64,000 bases of DNA from Microbulbifer sp. TB1203 (GCF_030997045.1 NZ_CP116899.1:248001-312000); one strand, 5' to 3'. Shown: positions 25,719 through 34,225, counted from the first letter of the stretch. A program made the numbers and translations. Notes: generated by a model not told the origin, from the letters alone.

Positions 25719-26909
25719 ATGTCCCTGGTCCGTCCCCACGGCAGTGTCGAGCTGCAGCCCCGGTTTGTGTACGACAGTGAAAGGCATCACCAACTGATGC
25801 ACGAGGCGGAGTCACTGCCGTCGATTGTGGTCAGCTCCGCGGCGGCCGCCAATGCGGTGATGCTGGGGGCGGGTTACTTCAATCCTCTGCACGGCTACAT
25901 GAACCTGGCCGATGCCCTGAGTGTGGCCGAGTCCCTGCGCACCGTCGACGGTCTCTTCTGGCCCGTGCCGGTGGTGAATATGGTGGAAGATACCAGCGCG
26001 ATCGAAGGCTGCTCCCGTATCGCACTGCGCGACCCCAATGTGGAGGGCAACCCGGTGCTGGCGATTATGGATGTACAGGCCATCGAGACCGTGTCCGATG
26101 AGCAGGTGGATACCATAGCGGAGCATGTTTTCGGCACCCTGGACGACAGGCACCCCGGCGTGAACACTTTCAAATCCGCTGGCCGCCAGCTGATTTCCGG
26201 CCCCATCGAGGTGCTGAACTTCAGTTATTTCCAGAGCGATTTCCCCGATACCTTCCGCACTGCAGTGGAAATCCGCAACGAATTCACCGAGCACGGCTGG
26301 AGCCGGGTGGTGGCCTTCCAGACCCGCAACCCCATGCACCGCGCCCACGAGGAGCTGTGCAAAATGGCCCTGGAGGCGGTGGACGCCGACGGCGTGCTGA
26401 TCCATATGCTGCTGGGCAAGCTGAAGCCGGGGGATATTCCCGCGCCGGTACGCGACGCCTCGATTCGCAAGATGGTTGAGCTGTATTTCCCGGCCAACAC
26501 AGTGATGGTGACCGGCTATGGTTTCGACATGCTCTACGCGGGCCCGCGGGAAGCGGTGCTGCACGCGGTGTTCCGCCAGAACTGCGGCTGCAGCCACCTG
26601 ATCGTCGGCCGCGACCACGCGGGAGTGGGGGATTACTACGGCGCCTTCGATGCGCAGACCATCTTTGACGAGAAGGTCCCGGAGGGAGCGCTGGAAATCG
26701 AGATCTTCCGCGCCGATCACACGGCCTACTCAAAAAAGTTGAATAGGGTGGTGATGATGCGCGACGTGCCAGACCACACCAAGGAGGACTTTATCCTGCT
26801 GTCCGGCACCAAAGTGCGTGAAATGCTGGGTGACGGTATTGCGCCGCCCCCGGAGTTCTCCCGCCCGGAGGTGGCTCAGATTCTGATGAATTACTACCAG
26901 AAGCAGTGA
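25719..26909 (+). CDS. sat: Sulfate adenylyltransferase (single-subunit ATP sulfurylase)
   Basis: ATP sulfurylase makes APS from sulfate and ATP. This 396-aa protein is the homo-oligomeric Sat type, not the CysDN type common in enterics. It shows QTRNPMHRAHEE (active-site loop with the HxxH-like region), the LLGKLKPGDIP segment and GRDHAGVGDYYG. No APS-kinase domain is fused. ATG 25719 is set by the SLVRPHG start. Role is probably assimilatory, since nothing else here suggests sulfur respiration. It interrupts the conserved degS-zapG neighbourhood. Confidence 0.94.
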   Translation: MSLVRPHGSVELQPRFVYDSERHHQLMHEAESLPSIVVSSAAAANAVMLGAGYFNPLHGYMNLADALSVAESLRTVDGLFWPVPVVNMVEDTSAIEGCSRIALRDPNVEGNPVLAIMDVQAIETVSDEQVDTIAEHVFGTLDDRHPGVNTFKSAGRQLISGPIEVLNFSYFQSDFPDTFRTAVEIRNEFTEHGWSRVVAFQTRNPMHRAHEELCKMALEAVDADGVLIHMLLGKLKPGDIPAPVRDASIRKMVELYFPANTVMVTGYGFDMLYAGPREAVLHAVFRQNCGCSHLIVGRDHAGVGDYYGAFDAQTIFDEKVPEGALEIEIFRADHTAYSKKLNRVVMMRDVPDHTKEDFILLSGTKVREMLGDGIAPPPEFSRPEVAQILMNYYQKQ

Positions 26910-26916
26910 TGGATGA

Positions 26917-26955
26917 ACAATGACCAGTGGCGCCATGGGGGCCACTGGTCATTGT
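26917..26955. terminator. Perfect hairpin between convergent sat and zapG
   Basis: ACAATGACCAGTGGC at 26917-26931 is perfectly inverted at 26941-26955 with a 9-nt loop. It fills the 55-nt space between convergent genes, so a bidirectional stop is plausible, although it has no T run. The first 12 bases, ACAATGACCAGT, also occur across the hisG stop codon at 22968-22979. Confidence 0.5.
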
Positions 26956-26964
26956 GATGTGGCA

Positions 26965-27423
26965 TCAGCGGCTCGCGGTGCCCTCGGCTTCTTCTTCCGT
27001 CCGGTCTTTTTCCAGGCCGAAGTCCTCCGCCAGGGTGCCTTTGGCACCCGGCTCCTTGGGCGCCCAGTCCCGCGGTGGAGCTACCATCAAATTCTCGTCA
27101 TTGTCACTCAGCTTGCCGCTGCCGGCCTCAAGCATCTGCCGGCCGATATCCTGGCTGGACAGGCGCACCGCGCTGTTGGCCAGATATTCGTGCACTTCCC
27201 GATAGCTCTCGGTCAGGTTGTGGACCAGTTGGGAAGTCTGGTCAAAATGTTCGTTGACCTGTAGCTGGAAGTCCTCCAGTTTGCTGTTGGCTTCGCGCAG
27301 GCGGAGCTCCAGTTCCTGGGTTCGATCAACGCCGTTGCGGCTGCGGACGGCGAGAAAGGCCAATAGCGCGCCCAGCGCCAGGCCGAGAACAGCGACCAGA
27401 ATCAATACCGATGTAGAGTGCAC
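26965..27423 (-). CDS. zapG: ZapG/YhcB family inner-membrane protein (DUF1043)
   Basis: YhcB/ZapG is a single-span protein linked to cell division and envelope synthesis. The 152-aa product has an N-terminal membrane helix (VLILVAVLGLALGALLAFLA, about residues 6-25), a coiled coil (about 32-75, ELELRLREANSKLEDFQLQV) and the conserved VNEHFDQTSQLVHNLTESYR motif. The C-terminal 50 residues are acidic and disordered-looking. GTG 27423 follows GAGGAG at good spacing. It is divergent from zapE, as in enterics. Confidence 0.88.
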   Translation of the reverse strand: MHSTSVLILVAVLGLALGALLAFLAVRSRNGVDRTQELELRLREANSKLEDFQLQVNEHFDQTSQLVHNLTESYREVHEYLANSAVRLSSQDIGRQMLEAGSGKLSDNDENLMVAPPRDWAPKEPGAKGTLAEDFGLEKDRTEEEAEGTASR

Positions 27424-27624
27424 GAAAACTTTCTCCTCAACTTTGACAATGACACCGACAGTCCGTGACGGTGCCGTCATTATACGCAATTCAGAGCCCG
27501 GCGTCGGGTTTGAGTGGCTAGCCGCTGATATCCGCATTTAGTGCCTTACACCCCACTGGGCGCGCACTGGGAGAATTTGGTAGAGTGGCGCCCTTCGCAA
27601 CCAGCCAATCGGTTATTTCCGTAG

Positions 27625-28749
27625 ATGTCCCCATCCAACAGCCCGTTGCTTTCGCCCCTGGAGCGTTATCGGCGCGATTTACAGCGCCCGGACTTCATTG
27701 CCGATCCGGCCCAGGAAGCTGCAGTCGAGCAACTGCAGGATTTGTACCGGCGCCTGCTGGCGCAGGGGGAGGCGGGCGGCTTGCGGGAGCGCCTGCGCGC
27801 TATGTGGCGGGGGCAGGGGGGGCCGGAGCGGGGGCTCTATCTCTGGGGTGGCGTGGGTCGCGGCAAGACCTACCTGATGGACGCTTTTTACGAGTCGCTG
27901 CCGTTTGAGCAGAAGCAGCGCACCCACTTCCACCGCTTTATGCGCGAGGTGCATCGGGAACTGAAGGTCCTGGCGGGGGAGAGGAATCCGCTGGAAAAGG
28001 TGGCGGAGCGAATTGCCGGGCGAGTCCGGGTGCTCTGCTTCGACGAATTCTTCGTCTCCGATATCACCGATGCGATGATCCTTGCCAATCTGCTCGACGC
28101 GCTGTTCCGGCGCGGCGTCACTCTGGTGGCCACCTCCAATATCGAGCCGGCGGGGCTGTACAGGGACGGTTTGCAGCGGGCCCGCTTCCTTCCCGCCATC
28201 GCTTTGCTGGAGCGGCATACCAAGGTGGTCAATGTAGACGGCGGTACAGACTATCGCCTGCGCGCCCTGGAGATGGCCGAACTCTATCACTGGCCGCTGG
28301 ACGATTCGGCGGACGTCAGCCTGGCCCGGAGTTTCGCCGGCCTGATGGTGGAGGGCTGCGAGGTACAGGGGCAGGTGGAGCTGGATATAGAGGGCCGGCA
28401 CATCCGTGCGCTGAAAGTGGCGGATGACGTGGCCTGGTTCGACTTCAGTGACCTGTGTGACGGACCGCGTTCCCAGAATGACTATATCGAGCTGGCCCGG
28501 GAGTATCACACCGTGCTGCTGGCCAATGTGCCGCGCTTCGACGAGCGTATGGAGGCGCAGGCGCGGCGCTTTATCAACCTGGTGGACGAGTTCTACGACC
28601 GCTGCGTCAAGCTGGTAATCTCCGCCGAGGTACCGGCGGAGCAGCTGTACGGGGGGCGCCACCTGAAATTCGAGTTCGAGCGGACGGTCAGCCGGCTGCT
28701 GGAGATGCAGTCCCGGGAGTACCTGGCGCGGCCCCATAGGCCGGATTGA
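27625..28749 (+). CDS. zapE: Cell division ATPase ZapE (AFG1 family)
   Basis: ZapE is an AFG1-like P-loop ATPase that associates with the Z ring. The 374-aa protein has Walker A GGVGRGKTYLMDAF (about residue 75), Walker B VRVLCFDEFFVSDITDAMIL, sensor-like TLVATSNIEP and the C-terminal ALRRFINLVDEFYD-type segment. It precedes rplM, as in E. coli and Pseudomonas. A Gln/Ala-rich start MSPSNSPLLSPLERY precedes the conserved core. Confidence 0.94.
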   Translation: MSPSNSPLLSPLERYRRDLQRPDFIADPAQEAAVEQLQDLYRRLLAQGEAGGLRERLRAMWRGQGGPERGLYLWGGVGRGKTYLMDAFYESLPFEQKQRTHFHRFMREVHRELKVLAGERNPLEKVAERIAGRVRVLCFDEFFVSDITDAMILANLLDALFRRGVTLVATSNIEPAGLYRDGLQRARFLPAIALLERHTKVVNVDGGTDYRLRALEMAELYHWPLDDSADVSLARSFAGLMVEGCEVQGQVELDIEGRHIRALKVADDVAWFDFSDLCDGPRSQNDYIELAREYHTVLLANVPRFDERMEAQARRFINLVDEFYDRCVKLVISAEVPAEQLYGGRHLKFEFERTVSRLLEMQSREYLARPHRPD

Positions 28750-28816
28750 GTTGGGATTGGCGCGGGAGGCCGAAACTCTGTGGCGGCCCTGCTTCTGCCC
28801 CAGCCCCAAAACCCGC

Positions 28817-28845
28817 TTGAAAAGCGTACACCTCTTGTGTACTAT
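28817..28845 (+). promoter_or_regulatory. Sigma-70 promoter for rplM-rpsI
   Basis: TTGAAA at 28817-28822 and TACTAT at 28840-28845 are 17 nt apart, close to the consensus. The predicted start site near 28852 leaves a leader of about 50 nt before rplM. Confidence 0.65.
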
Positions 28846-28864
28846 CCGCGCTCTTTTGTGGGAC

Positions 28865-28883
28865 GGCCCTTTTGTTTCGGGCC
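28865..28883 (+). promoter_or_regulatory. Leader hairpin before rplM
   Basis: GGCCC (28865-28869) pairs with GGGCC (28879-28883) around TTTTGTTTC in the rplM leader. L13 operon leaders in gammaproteobacteria are known autoregulatory sites; this hairpin is a candidate on position alone. Confidence 0.35.
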
Positions 28884-28902
28884 ATATTGCAGGTTTTATA
28901 AC

Positions 28903-29331
28903 ATGAAGACATACAGTGCCAAGCCGGAAGCGGTAACACGCGACTGGTATATTGTTGACGCTGCGGACAAGACTCTCGGCCGTATTTCCGCCGAGATCGC
29001 TACCCGTCTGCGCGGCAAGCACAAGCCTGAGTATACGCCCCACGTTGACACTGGTGATTACATCGTTGTGATCAACGCGGAAAAAGTGCGTGTAACCGGC
29101 AACAAAGCCAAGGACAAGATCTACCACAGCCACTCCGGCTACCCCGGTGGTCTCAAGTCCATCAGCTTTGAAAAGCTAGTTGAGAAAGCGCCCGAGCGCA
29201 CCATTCAAAGCGCCGTAAAAGGTATGCTGCCGAAGGGTCCGTTGGGTCGCGCCATGTTCAAGAAGCTGAAGGTGTACAAAGGCAGCGAACATCCTCACGC
29301 GGCGCAACAGCCGATTGAACTGGCGATCTAA
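28903..29331 (+). CDS. rplM: 50S ribosomal protein L13
   Basis: L13 is an early-assembly protein of the large subunit. The 142-aa length equals E. coli L13 and the sequence has MKTYSAKPEAVTRDWYIVDA, GRISAEIATRLRGKHKPEYTP and the terminal GSEHPHAAQQP. ATG 28903 was selected; upstream in-frame codons lie in the promoter and leader. rpsI follows 15 nt later. Confidence 0.98.
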   Translation: MKTYSAKPEAVTRDWYIVDAADKTLGRISAEIATRLRGKHKPEYTPHVDTGDYIVVINAEKVRVTGNKAKDKIYHSHSGYPGGLKSISFEKLVEKAPERTIQSAVKGMLPKGPLGRAMFKKLKVYKGSEHPHAAQQPIELAI

Positions 29332-29346
29332 ACGGAAAATACTTTT

Positions 29347-29739
29347 ATGGCAACTACTCAATACTACGGTACCGGCCGCCGCAAGACCTCCACCGCCCGT
29401 GTTTTCATCGAGCAGGGCGAGGGCAAGATCACTGTGAACGGCCGTGCCCTGGACGAATACTTCGGCCGCGAAGTGGCGCGCATGATCGTGCGGCAGCCGC
29501 TGGAAATGGTCGAAATGACTGAAAAATTCGACATTAACGTCACTGTAAAGGGCGGTGGTTCCTTCGGTCAGGCGGGCGCTATCCGTCACGGCCTGACCCG
29601 CGCTCTGATGCAGTATGACGAAGCGCTGCGCCAGCCGCTGCGCGCCGCGGGCTATGTAACCCGCGACGCCCGCGCCGTGGAGCGGAAGAAAGTGGGCCTG
29701 CGCAAGGCGCGCAAGAAACCACAGTTCTCCAAGCGTTAA
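29347..29739 (+). CDS. rpsI: 30S ribosomal protein S9
   Basis: S9 contacts the P-site tRNA through its C-terminal tail. The 130-aa product matches the family size and ends with the conserved KKPQFSKR; other signatures are YYGTGRRKTSTARVF and GGGSFGQAGAIRHGLTRAL. It forms the usual rplM-rpsI pair and is closed by a clear intrinsic terminator. Confidence 0.98.
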   Translation: MATTQYYGTGRRKTSTARVFIEQGEGKITVNGRALDEYFGREVARMIVRQPLEMVEMTEKFDINVTVKGGGSFGQAGAIRHGLTRALMQYDEALRQPLRAAGYVTRDARAVERKKVGLRKARKKPQFSKR

Positions 29740-29754
29740 GCTACTCCTACGGAA

Positions 29755-29779
29755 AACCCGGCTACAGCCGGGTTTTTTT
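29755..29779 (+). terminator. Rho-independent terminator after rpsI
   Basis: AACCCGGCT and AGCCGGGTT form a 9-bp stem with a 2-nt loop (29755-29774) followed by a run of T to 29779, 15 nt after the rpsI stop. Confidence 0.9.
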
Positions 29780-29780
29780 G

Positions 29781-30044
29781 TTCCGGGCCAGTGCCGGGAG
29801 CATTTTCTGGTGCTGAGCACTTCTTGTCATTTTTGCTTATTTCCTCGCCAGTTCGCTGCGGGTTTCCCGACGTTCCCGCCGGCTTGCCTTGTATCAGTTT
29901 GGCATTTTCTTTAACATTGCGCGGATTTGTATCCGCTTGATTTATGGGGTTTATTCGCGCGAAAAAGCGGTGCGGAAGGTTTTTTGGGTTTGGGTCAGAC
30001 CTCTTCATCAGAAGTAAGGGGCGCTGTGATGGGAGAAATACGTC
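29781..30044 (+). other. Promoter-containing spacer upstream of petA
   Basis: A 264-nt region, more AT-rich than its neighbours (TTTGGCATTTTCTTTAAC), between the rpsI terminator and petA. It must contain the pet operon promoter, but I could not pick a convincing -35/-10 pair. GGGAG at 30030-30034 is the petA ribosome-binding site. Confidence 0.4.
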
Positions 30045-30644
30045 ATGAGTGATGACGGTGTAAACGCGGGGCGGCGTCGTTTCCTGACCGCCGCCACCTC
30101 GGTAGTCGGTGGTGCCGGAGCAGTCGGTATCGCCGTGCCTTTTGTGAAGTCCTGGAATCCGAGCGCCAAGGCCAAGGCCGCCGGCGCGCCGGTCAAATAC
30201 AACGTCAGCAAGCTGGAGCCGGGCCAGATGGTCACCGTCGAGTGGCGCGGCAAGCCGGTATATGTCGTGCGCCGCACCGAACAGGTGCTGGAAAACCTGG
30301 TCAAGGTGGAGCCCCTGCTGCGGGACCCGGATTCCGAGGAGTCCATCCAGCCTCCCTATGTGGACCCCGAAAACCGCTCCATCAAGCCGCACTTGCTGGT
30401 ATTGGTGGGCCTCTGCACCCATCTGGGTTGCGCCCCTATGTACCGCCCGGAAGTGGGCGCTGCGGACCTGGGTGGCGGCGAATGGATGGGCGGCTTCTTC
30501 TGTCCCTGTCACGGCTCCAAGTACGACCTGGCCGGCCGTGTATACAAAGGCGTGCCCGCGCCCACCAACCTGGATGTGCCGCCTTATTTCTATGAGAGCG
30601 ACGACGTAATCGTGATTGGCGTAGATCAGGAGGGCAGCGCATGA
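30045..30644 (+). CDS. petA: Ubiquinol-cytochrome c reductase iron-sulfur (Rieske) subunit
   Basis: The Rieske protein carries electrons from ubiquinol to cytochrome c1 in complex III. The 199-aa protein has a Tat-type start (GRRRFLTAATSV, residues 9-20) leading into its single membrane anchor, and the [2Fe-2S] ligands Cys124/His126 in CTHLGC and Cys153/His156 in CPCHGS, with Cys129 and Cys155 forming the disulfide. It overlaps the next gene by 4 nt (ATGA), marking a petA-petB/C operon. Confidence 0.96.
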   Translation: MSDDGVNAGRRRFLTAATSVVGGAGAVGIAVPFVKSWNPSAKAKAAGAPVKYNVSKLEPGQMVTVEWRGKPVYVVRRTEQVLENLVKVEPLLRDPDSEESIQPPYVDPENRSIKPHLLVLVGLCTHLGCAPMYRPEVGAADLGGGEWMGGFFCPCHGSKYDLAGRVYKGVPAPTNLDVPPYFYESDDVIVIGVDQEGSA

Positions 30645-32842
30645 ACTGGCTAACTGCACTGGGGGATTGGGTCGATCAGCGCCTGCCGATTTACCAGGCC
30701 TGGGACAAACACATGGGCAAGTATTACGCGCCCAAGAACTTCAACGTCTGGTACTTTTTCGGCGTGCTGTCGATGCTGGTACTGGCCAACCAACTCCTCA
30801 CCGGCATCTGGCTGGTGATGAGCTACAACCCCTCCGCCGAGGGCGCCTTTGCCTCCGTCGAATACATCATGCGCGACGTGGAGTGGGGCTGGCTGATCCG
30901 CTATCTGCACTCCACCGGCGCCTCCGCCTTCTTTGTAGTGGTTTACCTGCATATGTTCCGCGGCCTGATGTACGGCTCCTACAAGCCGCCGCGGGAGCTG
31001 GTGTGGATCTTCGGTATGTGCATCTACCTGGTGCTGATGGCCGAGGCCTTTATGGGCTATGTGCTGCCCTGGGGCCAGATGTCCTATTGGGGCGCGCAGG
31101 TGATTGTGTCCCTGTTCGGTGCCATCCCCGGCATCGGCGAGGATCTGGTGCAGTGGATCCGCGGCGACTACCTGATCTCCGGTATTACTCTCACGCGCTT
31201 CTTCTCCCTGCACGTGATCGCGCTGCCGCTGGTGCTGGTGCTGCTGGTGGTGCTGCATATCCTGGCGCTGCACGAAGTGGGCTCGAACAACCCGGACGGC
31301 GTGGAGATCAAGAAGAACAAGGATGAGAACGGCGTGCCCAGAGACGGTGTGCCCTTTCATCCCTACTACACGGTGCACGACCTGGTGGGCGTGGCGGTAT
31401 TTCTGTTCATCTTCTGCGTGGTGGTGTTCTTCTTCCCGGAAATGGGCGGTTTCTTCCTTGAACACGCCAACTTCGAGGAGGCCAACCCGCTGAAGACCCC
31501 GCCGCATATCGCGCCGGTATGGTACTTCACGCCTTTCTACGCCATTCTGCGTGCGGTCACCATCGACATCGGTCCGCTGACCGCCAAATTCCTCGGCCTG
31601 GTGGCCATGGGCGCGGCGATTGCGATCCTGTTTGTGCTGCCCTGGCTGGACAAGAGCCCGGTGCGCTCGATCCGCTATAAGGGCGTGCTGCCCAAGGCGC
31701 TGCTGCTGGTGTTCGCTGCAGTGTTTATCGTACTCGGCTACCTGGGGGTTCAGTCCCCAACCCCGGGACGCAACTTCCTGGCCCAGGTGGCCACCCTGTT
31801 TTACTTCGCCTATTTCATCACCATGCCCATCTGGAGCAACCCGGTGGAGCGCAAGGGCATCCCGTCCTGGGTGGTGAGCGGTGTCTTGGGCGTGTTCTTC
31901 CTGTGGATGGCGGTCAGCAACTGGAAGGCCAGTCTGTTTGTCGGTATCGCCAGCCTGCTGTTCGCCGCGCTCTTCGCGGCACTGCCGTGGCTTACTGGCC
32001 GCGACGCGGTGCACCCGGAGCCTGAACGGGTCACCAGCCCCTCCGGCGGCAAAACTTTCGGTGTGCTATTTGGCGGCCTGATCATAGTGGCGCTGCTGGC
32101 CTTCCTACCCATCAAGGCGGTGGGTGCCGAGAGCGGGGTCGAACTGGACTACATCCATATCGACCTGCAGGACAAACCCTCGCTGCAGCGGGGCGCCAAG
32201 TATTTCGTCAACTACTGCATGGGTTGCCACAGCGCTAATTTCTCCCGCTGGGAGCGGGTGGCCACGGATCTGGGTATCCCCAACGAGCTGATGATGCAGA
32301 ACCTGGTGCTGGGCAACGACAAGATCGGCGGCCTGATGAAGATCTCCATGCGTCCGGAGGACTCCAAGGTGTGGTTTGGTGCTGCGCCACCGGACCTCAC
32401 CCTGGTGGCCCGCGCCCGCTCGCCGGAATGGCTCTACACTTACCTGCGCAGTTTCTATAAGGACGACAGCCGCCCCACAGGCGTGAACAACAAGGTGTTC
32501 CCGAGTGTGGCCATGCCGCACGTGCTGATGGAGCTACAGGGCTTGCCGGAGTGCGCCCCCGGGCCCAAGCGCGAACATGGCCATGCCGTGCGCGATGAGC
32601 TGGGCAACCCGATTATGGACGCCGAGTGCGGCAGCCTGCAGGTGAAAGATATCAAGGGCTCCATGGACCAGGCTCAGTTCGACCAGGCGGTCTACGACCT
32701 GGTTAATTTTATGGAGTATGTCGCCGAGCCGATGGCGGAGGGCCGCAAGCGCACTGGCTTCTTCGTGCTGGCATTTATCCTGGTATTCTTTGTCTTCGCC
32801 TGGCTGTTGAACCGTGAATACTGGAAGGACGTTCACCACTGA
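30641..32842 (+). CDS. Fused cytochrome b / cytochrome c1 of complex III
   Basis: One 733-aa frame without a stop contains both catalytic haem subunits. Residues 1 to about 465 are cytochrome b: haem ligands His90, His104, His191 and His206, PWGQMSYWGA, and the Qo motif PEMGG/ PEW-equivalent region. Compared with the usual about 403-aa gammaproteobacterial PetB, about 50 extra residues with two hydrophobic stretches (about 409-425, 430-450) precede the terminal PERVT. Residues about 471-496 look like a signal peptide (VLFGGLIIVALLAFLPIKAVGA) with an AxA-type site. Then comes cytochrome c1 with haem motif CMGCH (Cys526, Cys529, His530), a Met-containing fold and a C-terminal anchor. Such a fusion is known as fbcH in Bradyrhizobium, where it is cleaved after translation; separate petB and petC are usual in pseudomonads. 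Confidence 0.9.
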   Translation: MNWLTALGDWVDQRLPIYQAWDKHMGKYYAPKNFNVWYFFGVLSMLVLANQLLTGIWLVMSYNPSAEGAFASVEYIMRDVEWGWLIRYLHSTGASAFFVVVYLHMFRGLMYGSYKPPRELVWIFGMCIYLVLMAEAFMGYVLPWGQMSYWGAQVIVSLFGAIPGIGEDLVQWIRGDYLISGITLTRFFSLHVIALPLVLVLLVVLHILALHEVGSNNPDGVEIKKNKDENGVPRDGVPFHPYYTVHDLVGVAVFLFIFCVVVFFFPEMGGFFLEHANFEEANPLKTPPHIAPVWYFTPFYAILRAVTIDIGPLTAKFLGLVAMGAAIAILFVLPWLDKSPVRSIRYKGVLPKALLLVFAAVFIVLGYLGVQSPTPGRNFLAQVATLFYFAYFITMPIWSNPVERKGIPSWVVSGVLGVFFLWMAVSNWKASLFVGIASLLFAALFAALPWLTGRDAVHPEPERVTSPSGGKTFGVLFGGLIIVALLAFLPIKAVGAESGVELDYIHIDLQDKPSLQRGAKYFVNYCMGCHSANFSRWERVATDLGIPNELMMQNLVLGNDKIGGLMKISMRPEDSKVWFGAAPPDLTLVARARSPEWLYTYLRSFYKDDSRPTGVNNKVFPSVAMPHVLMELQGLPECAPGPKREHGHAVRDELGNPIMDAECGSLQVKDIKGSMDQAQFDQAVYDLVNFMEYVAEPMAEGRKRTGFFVLAFILVFFVFAWLLNREYWKDVHH

Positions 32843-32956
32843 GGCAGCTGTAGACTTTATATTTTCACAGGGTGGTGGGCCTGCCTGCCGCCCTTGTTTG
32901 CTTTTTGACAGAAGGCCGGCCGCCGTGCCCGCCAATCAATTTGAGGTAGTTAGAAC

Positions 32957-33583
32957 ATGGGTGTGCCGACCAACAAGCGCTCCTCCATGACCTTCTTTTC
33001 CGATGGTCGCAGCCACTACAGCCATCGCGTGCGCATTGTGCTCGCGGAAAAGGGAGTATCCGTCGATATTATAGATGTGGACCCCGACGACAAACCTGCG
33101 GAACTGGCTGACCTCAACCCCTACAATTCTCTGCCCACCCTGGTGGATCGCGACCTGGTGCTGTTCGAAACCAAGGTGATGATGGAGTACCTGGACGAGC
33201 GTTTCCCGCACCCGCCACTGCTGCCGGTCTATCCGGTGGCCCGCGCGCAGAGTCGTCAGATCATGTACCGCATTGAGCGCGACTGGTGCCCGCTGGTGGA
33301 GAAGATTCTTGCCGGTGGCAAAGACGTCGCCGCCGCCCGCAAAGACCTGCGTGACAGTTTCTCGGGGATAGCGCCACTATTCACTGATCTGCCTTATTTC
33401 TTTAACGAGGAATTCTCCCTGGTGGATTGTTGTATGGCACCATTGCTGTGGCGTCTGGAGCAGTTTGAGGTCAGCTTGCCGAAGACCAAACAGGCGAAAC
33501 CACTACTGGACTATATGGATCGCCTGTTCTCCCGTGAGGCTTTCCAGCAGAGCCTGACCGAGTACGAACGGGAAATGCGCTGA
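32957..33583 (+). CDS. sspA: Stringent starvation protein A
   Basis: SspA is a GST-fold protein that binds RNA polymerase and acts in stationary-phase and acid-stress transcription. The 208-aa product has the thioredoxin-like N-terminal domain (MTFFSDGRSHYSHRVRIVLAEKG; given in part as SHYSHRVRIVLAEKG) with NPYNSLPTLVDRDLVL and FETKVMMEYLDERFPHPPL, then the helical GST C-domain. It follows the pet operon and precedes sspB, the standard order. Confidence 0.94.
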   Translation: MGVPTNKRSSMTFFSDGRSHYSHRVRIVLAEKGVSVDIIDVDPDDKPAELADLNPYNSLPTLVDRDLVLFETKVMMEYLDERFPHPPLLPVYPVARAQSRQIMYRIERDWCPLVEKILAGGKDVAAARKDLRDSFSGIAPLFTDLPYFFNEEFSLVDCCMAPLLWRLEQFEVSLPKTKQAKPLLDYMDRLFSREAFQQSLTEYEREMR

Positions 33584-33688
33584 GGGGCCAGGCCGCGCGT
33601 AGACAAAGCACCGCTTTGTGCGCGGATTGGCGCCGCGCCATGGATGGCAAGCACTGACCCCTCGTTGGCAATAATAGCGGAGAGCGAC

Positions 33689-34099
33689 TTGAGTAAGCCG
33701 GATATGACGTCCAACCGCCCGTACATCCTGCGAGCATTCTACGAGTGGATAACCGACAACCGGTGCACTCCCTACATCCTGGTGGACACCCATCTGCCCG
33801 GCGTACTGGTGCCCCAGCAGCACGTCAATGAAGACGGCCAGATAGTGCTCAACATTTCCGAGAGCGCGGTGGCAGGCCTGGCCATGGACAACTACGCCAT
33901 CCGCTTCAATGCCCGCTTCGGCGGTGTGCCCACGGATATCCAGGTACCGGTGGGTGCCGTAGTGGGTATCTACGCGCGCGAGAACGGCCAGGGCATGGTG
34001 TTCGAGGCGGAGGAGACCCCGGAGCCACCCGAGCCCACCCCACCCACCAGCCTTGGGCGCAAGTCCGCGAAGAAACCCTCGTTGCGGGTGGTGAAGTAG
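33689..34099 (+). CDS. sspB: ClpXP protease specificity-enhancing factor SspB
   Basis: SspB tethers ssrA-tagged proteins to ClpXP. The 136-aa protein has the folded domain RPYILRAFYEWITDN ... GQIVLNISESAVAGL ... FNARFGG ... IYARENGQGMVFE, a proline-rich linker and the C-terminal ClpX-binding tail PSLRVVK. TTG 33689 is chosen because GGAG lies 6 nt upstream and the start aligns with other SspB proteins; ATG 33704 is the alternative. It is probably co-transcribed with sspA. Confidence 0.93.
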   Translation: MSKPDMTSNRPYILRAFYEWITDNRCTPYILVDTHLPGVLVPQQHVNEDGQIVLNISESAVAGLAMDNYAIRFNARFGGVPTDIQVPVGAVVGIYARENGQGMVFEAEETPEPPEPTPPTSLGRKSAKKPSLRVVK

Positions 34100-34107
34100 T
34101 AGCCGAT

Positions 34108-34134
34108 GGTGAGCGGATGAAAGATTCGCTCACC
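34108..34134 (+). terminator. Hairpin after sspB
   Basis: GGTGAGCG (34108-34115) pairs with CGCTCACC (34127-34134) around an 11-nt loop, 9 nt after the sspB stop. There is no T run, so it may stabilise or end the sspAB transcript only weakly. Confidence 0.4.
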
Positions 34135-34225
34135 ACTCTCACTTCAAAGGCCTGAGACCTATTCCCACAGGCACGCCTTTCAACCGGTATAATGGCCGGC
34201 AAATTTCACAAAATTTTTGCCCGTC

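Noticed and set aside
28783..28812. TGGCGGCCCTGCTTCTGCCC before the rplM promoter as another 127-bp element
   Set aside because: Only one partial arm matches and no core or second arm is present.
32843..32905. Terminator after the cytochrome b/c1 gene
   Set aside because: GGGTGGTGGGCC ... GCCGCCC followed by TTTGCTTTTTG looks suggestive but the arms do not pair well enough to call.
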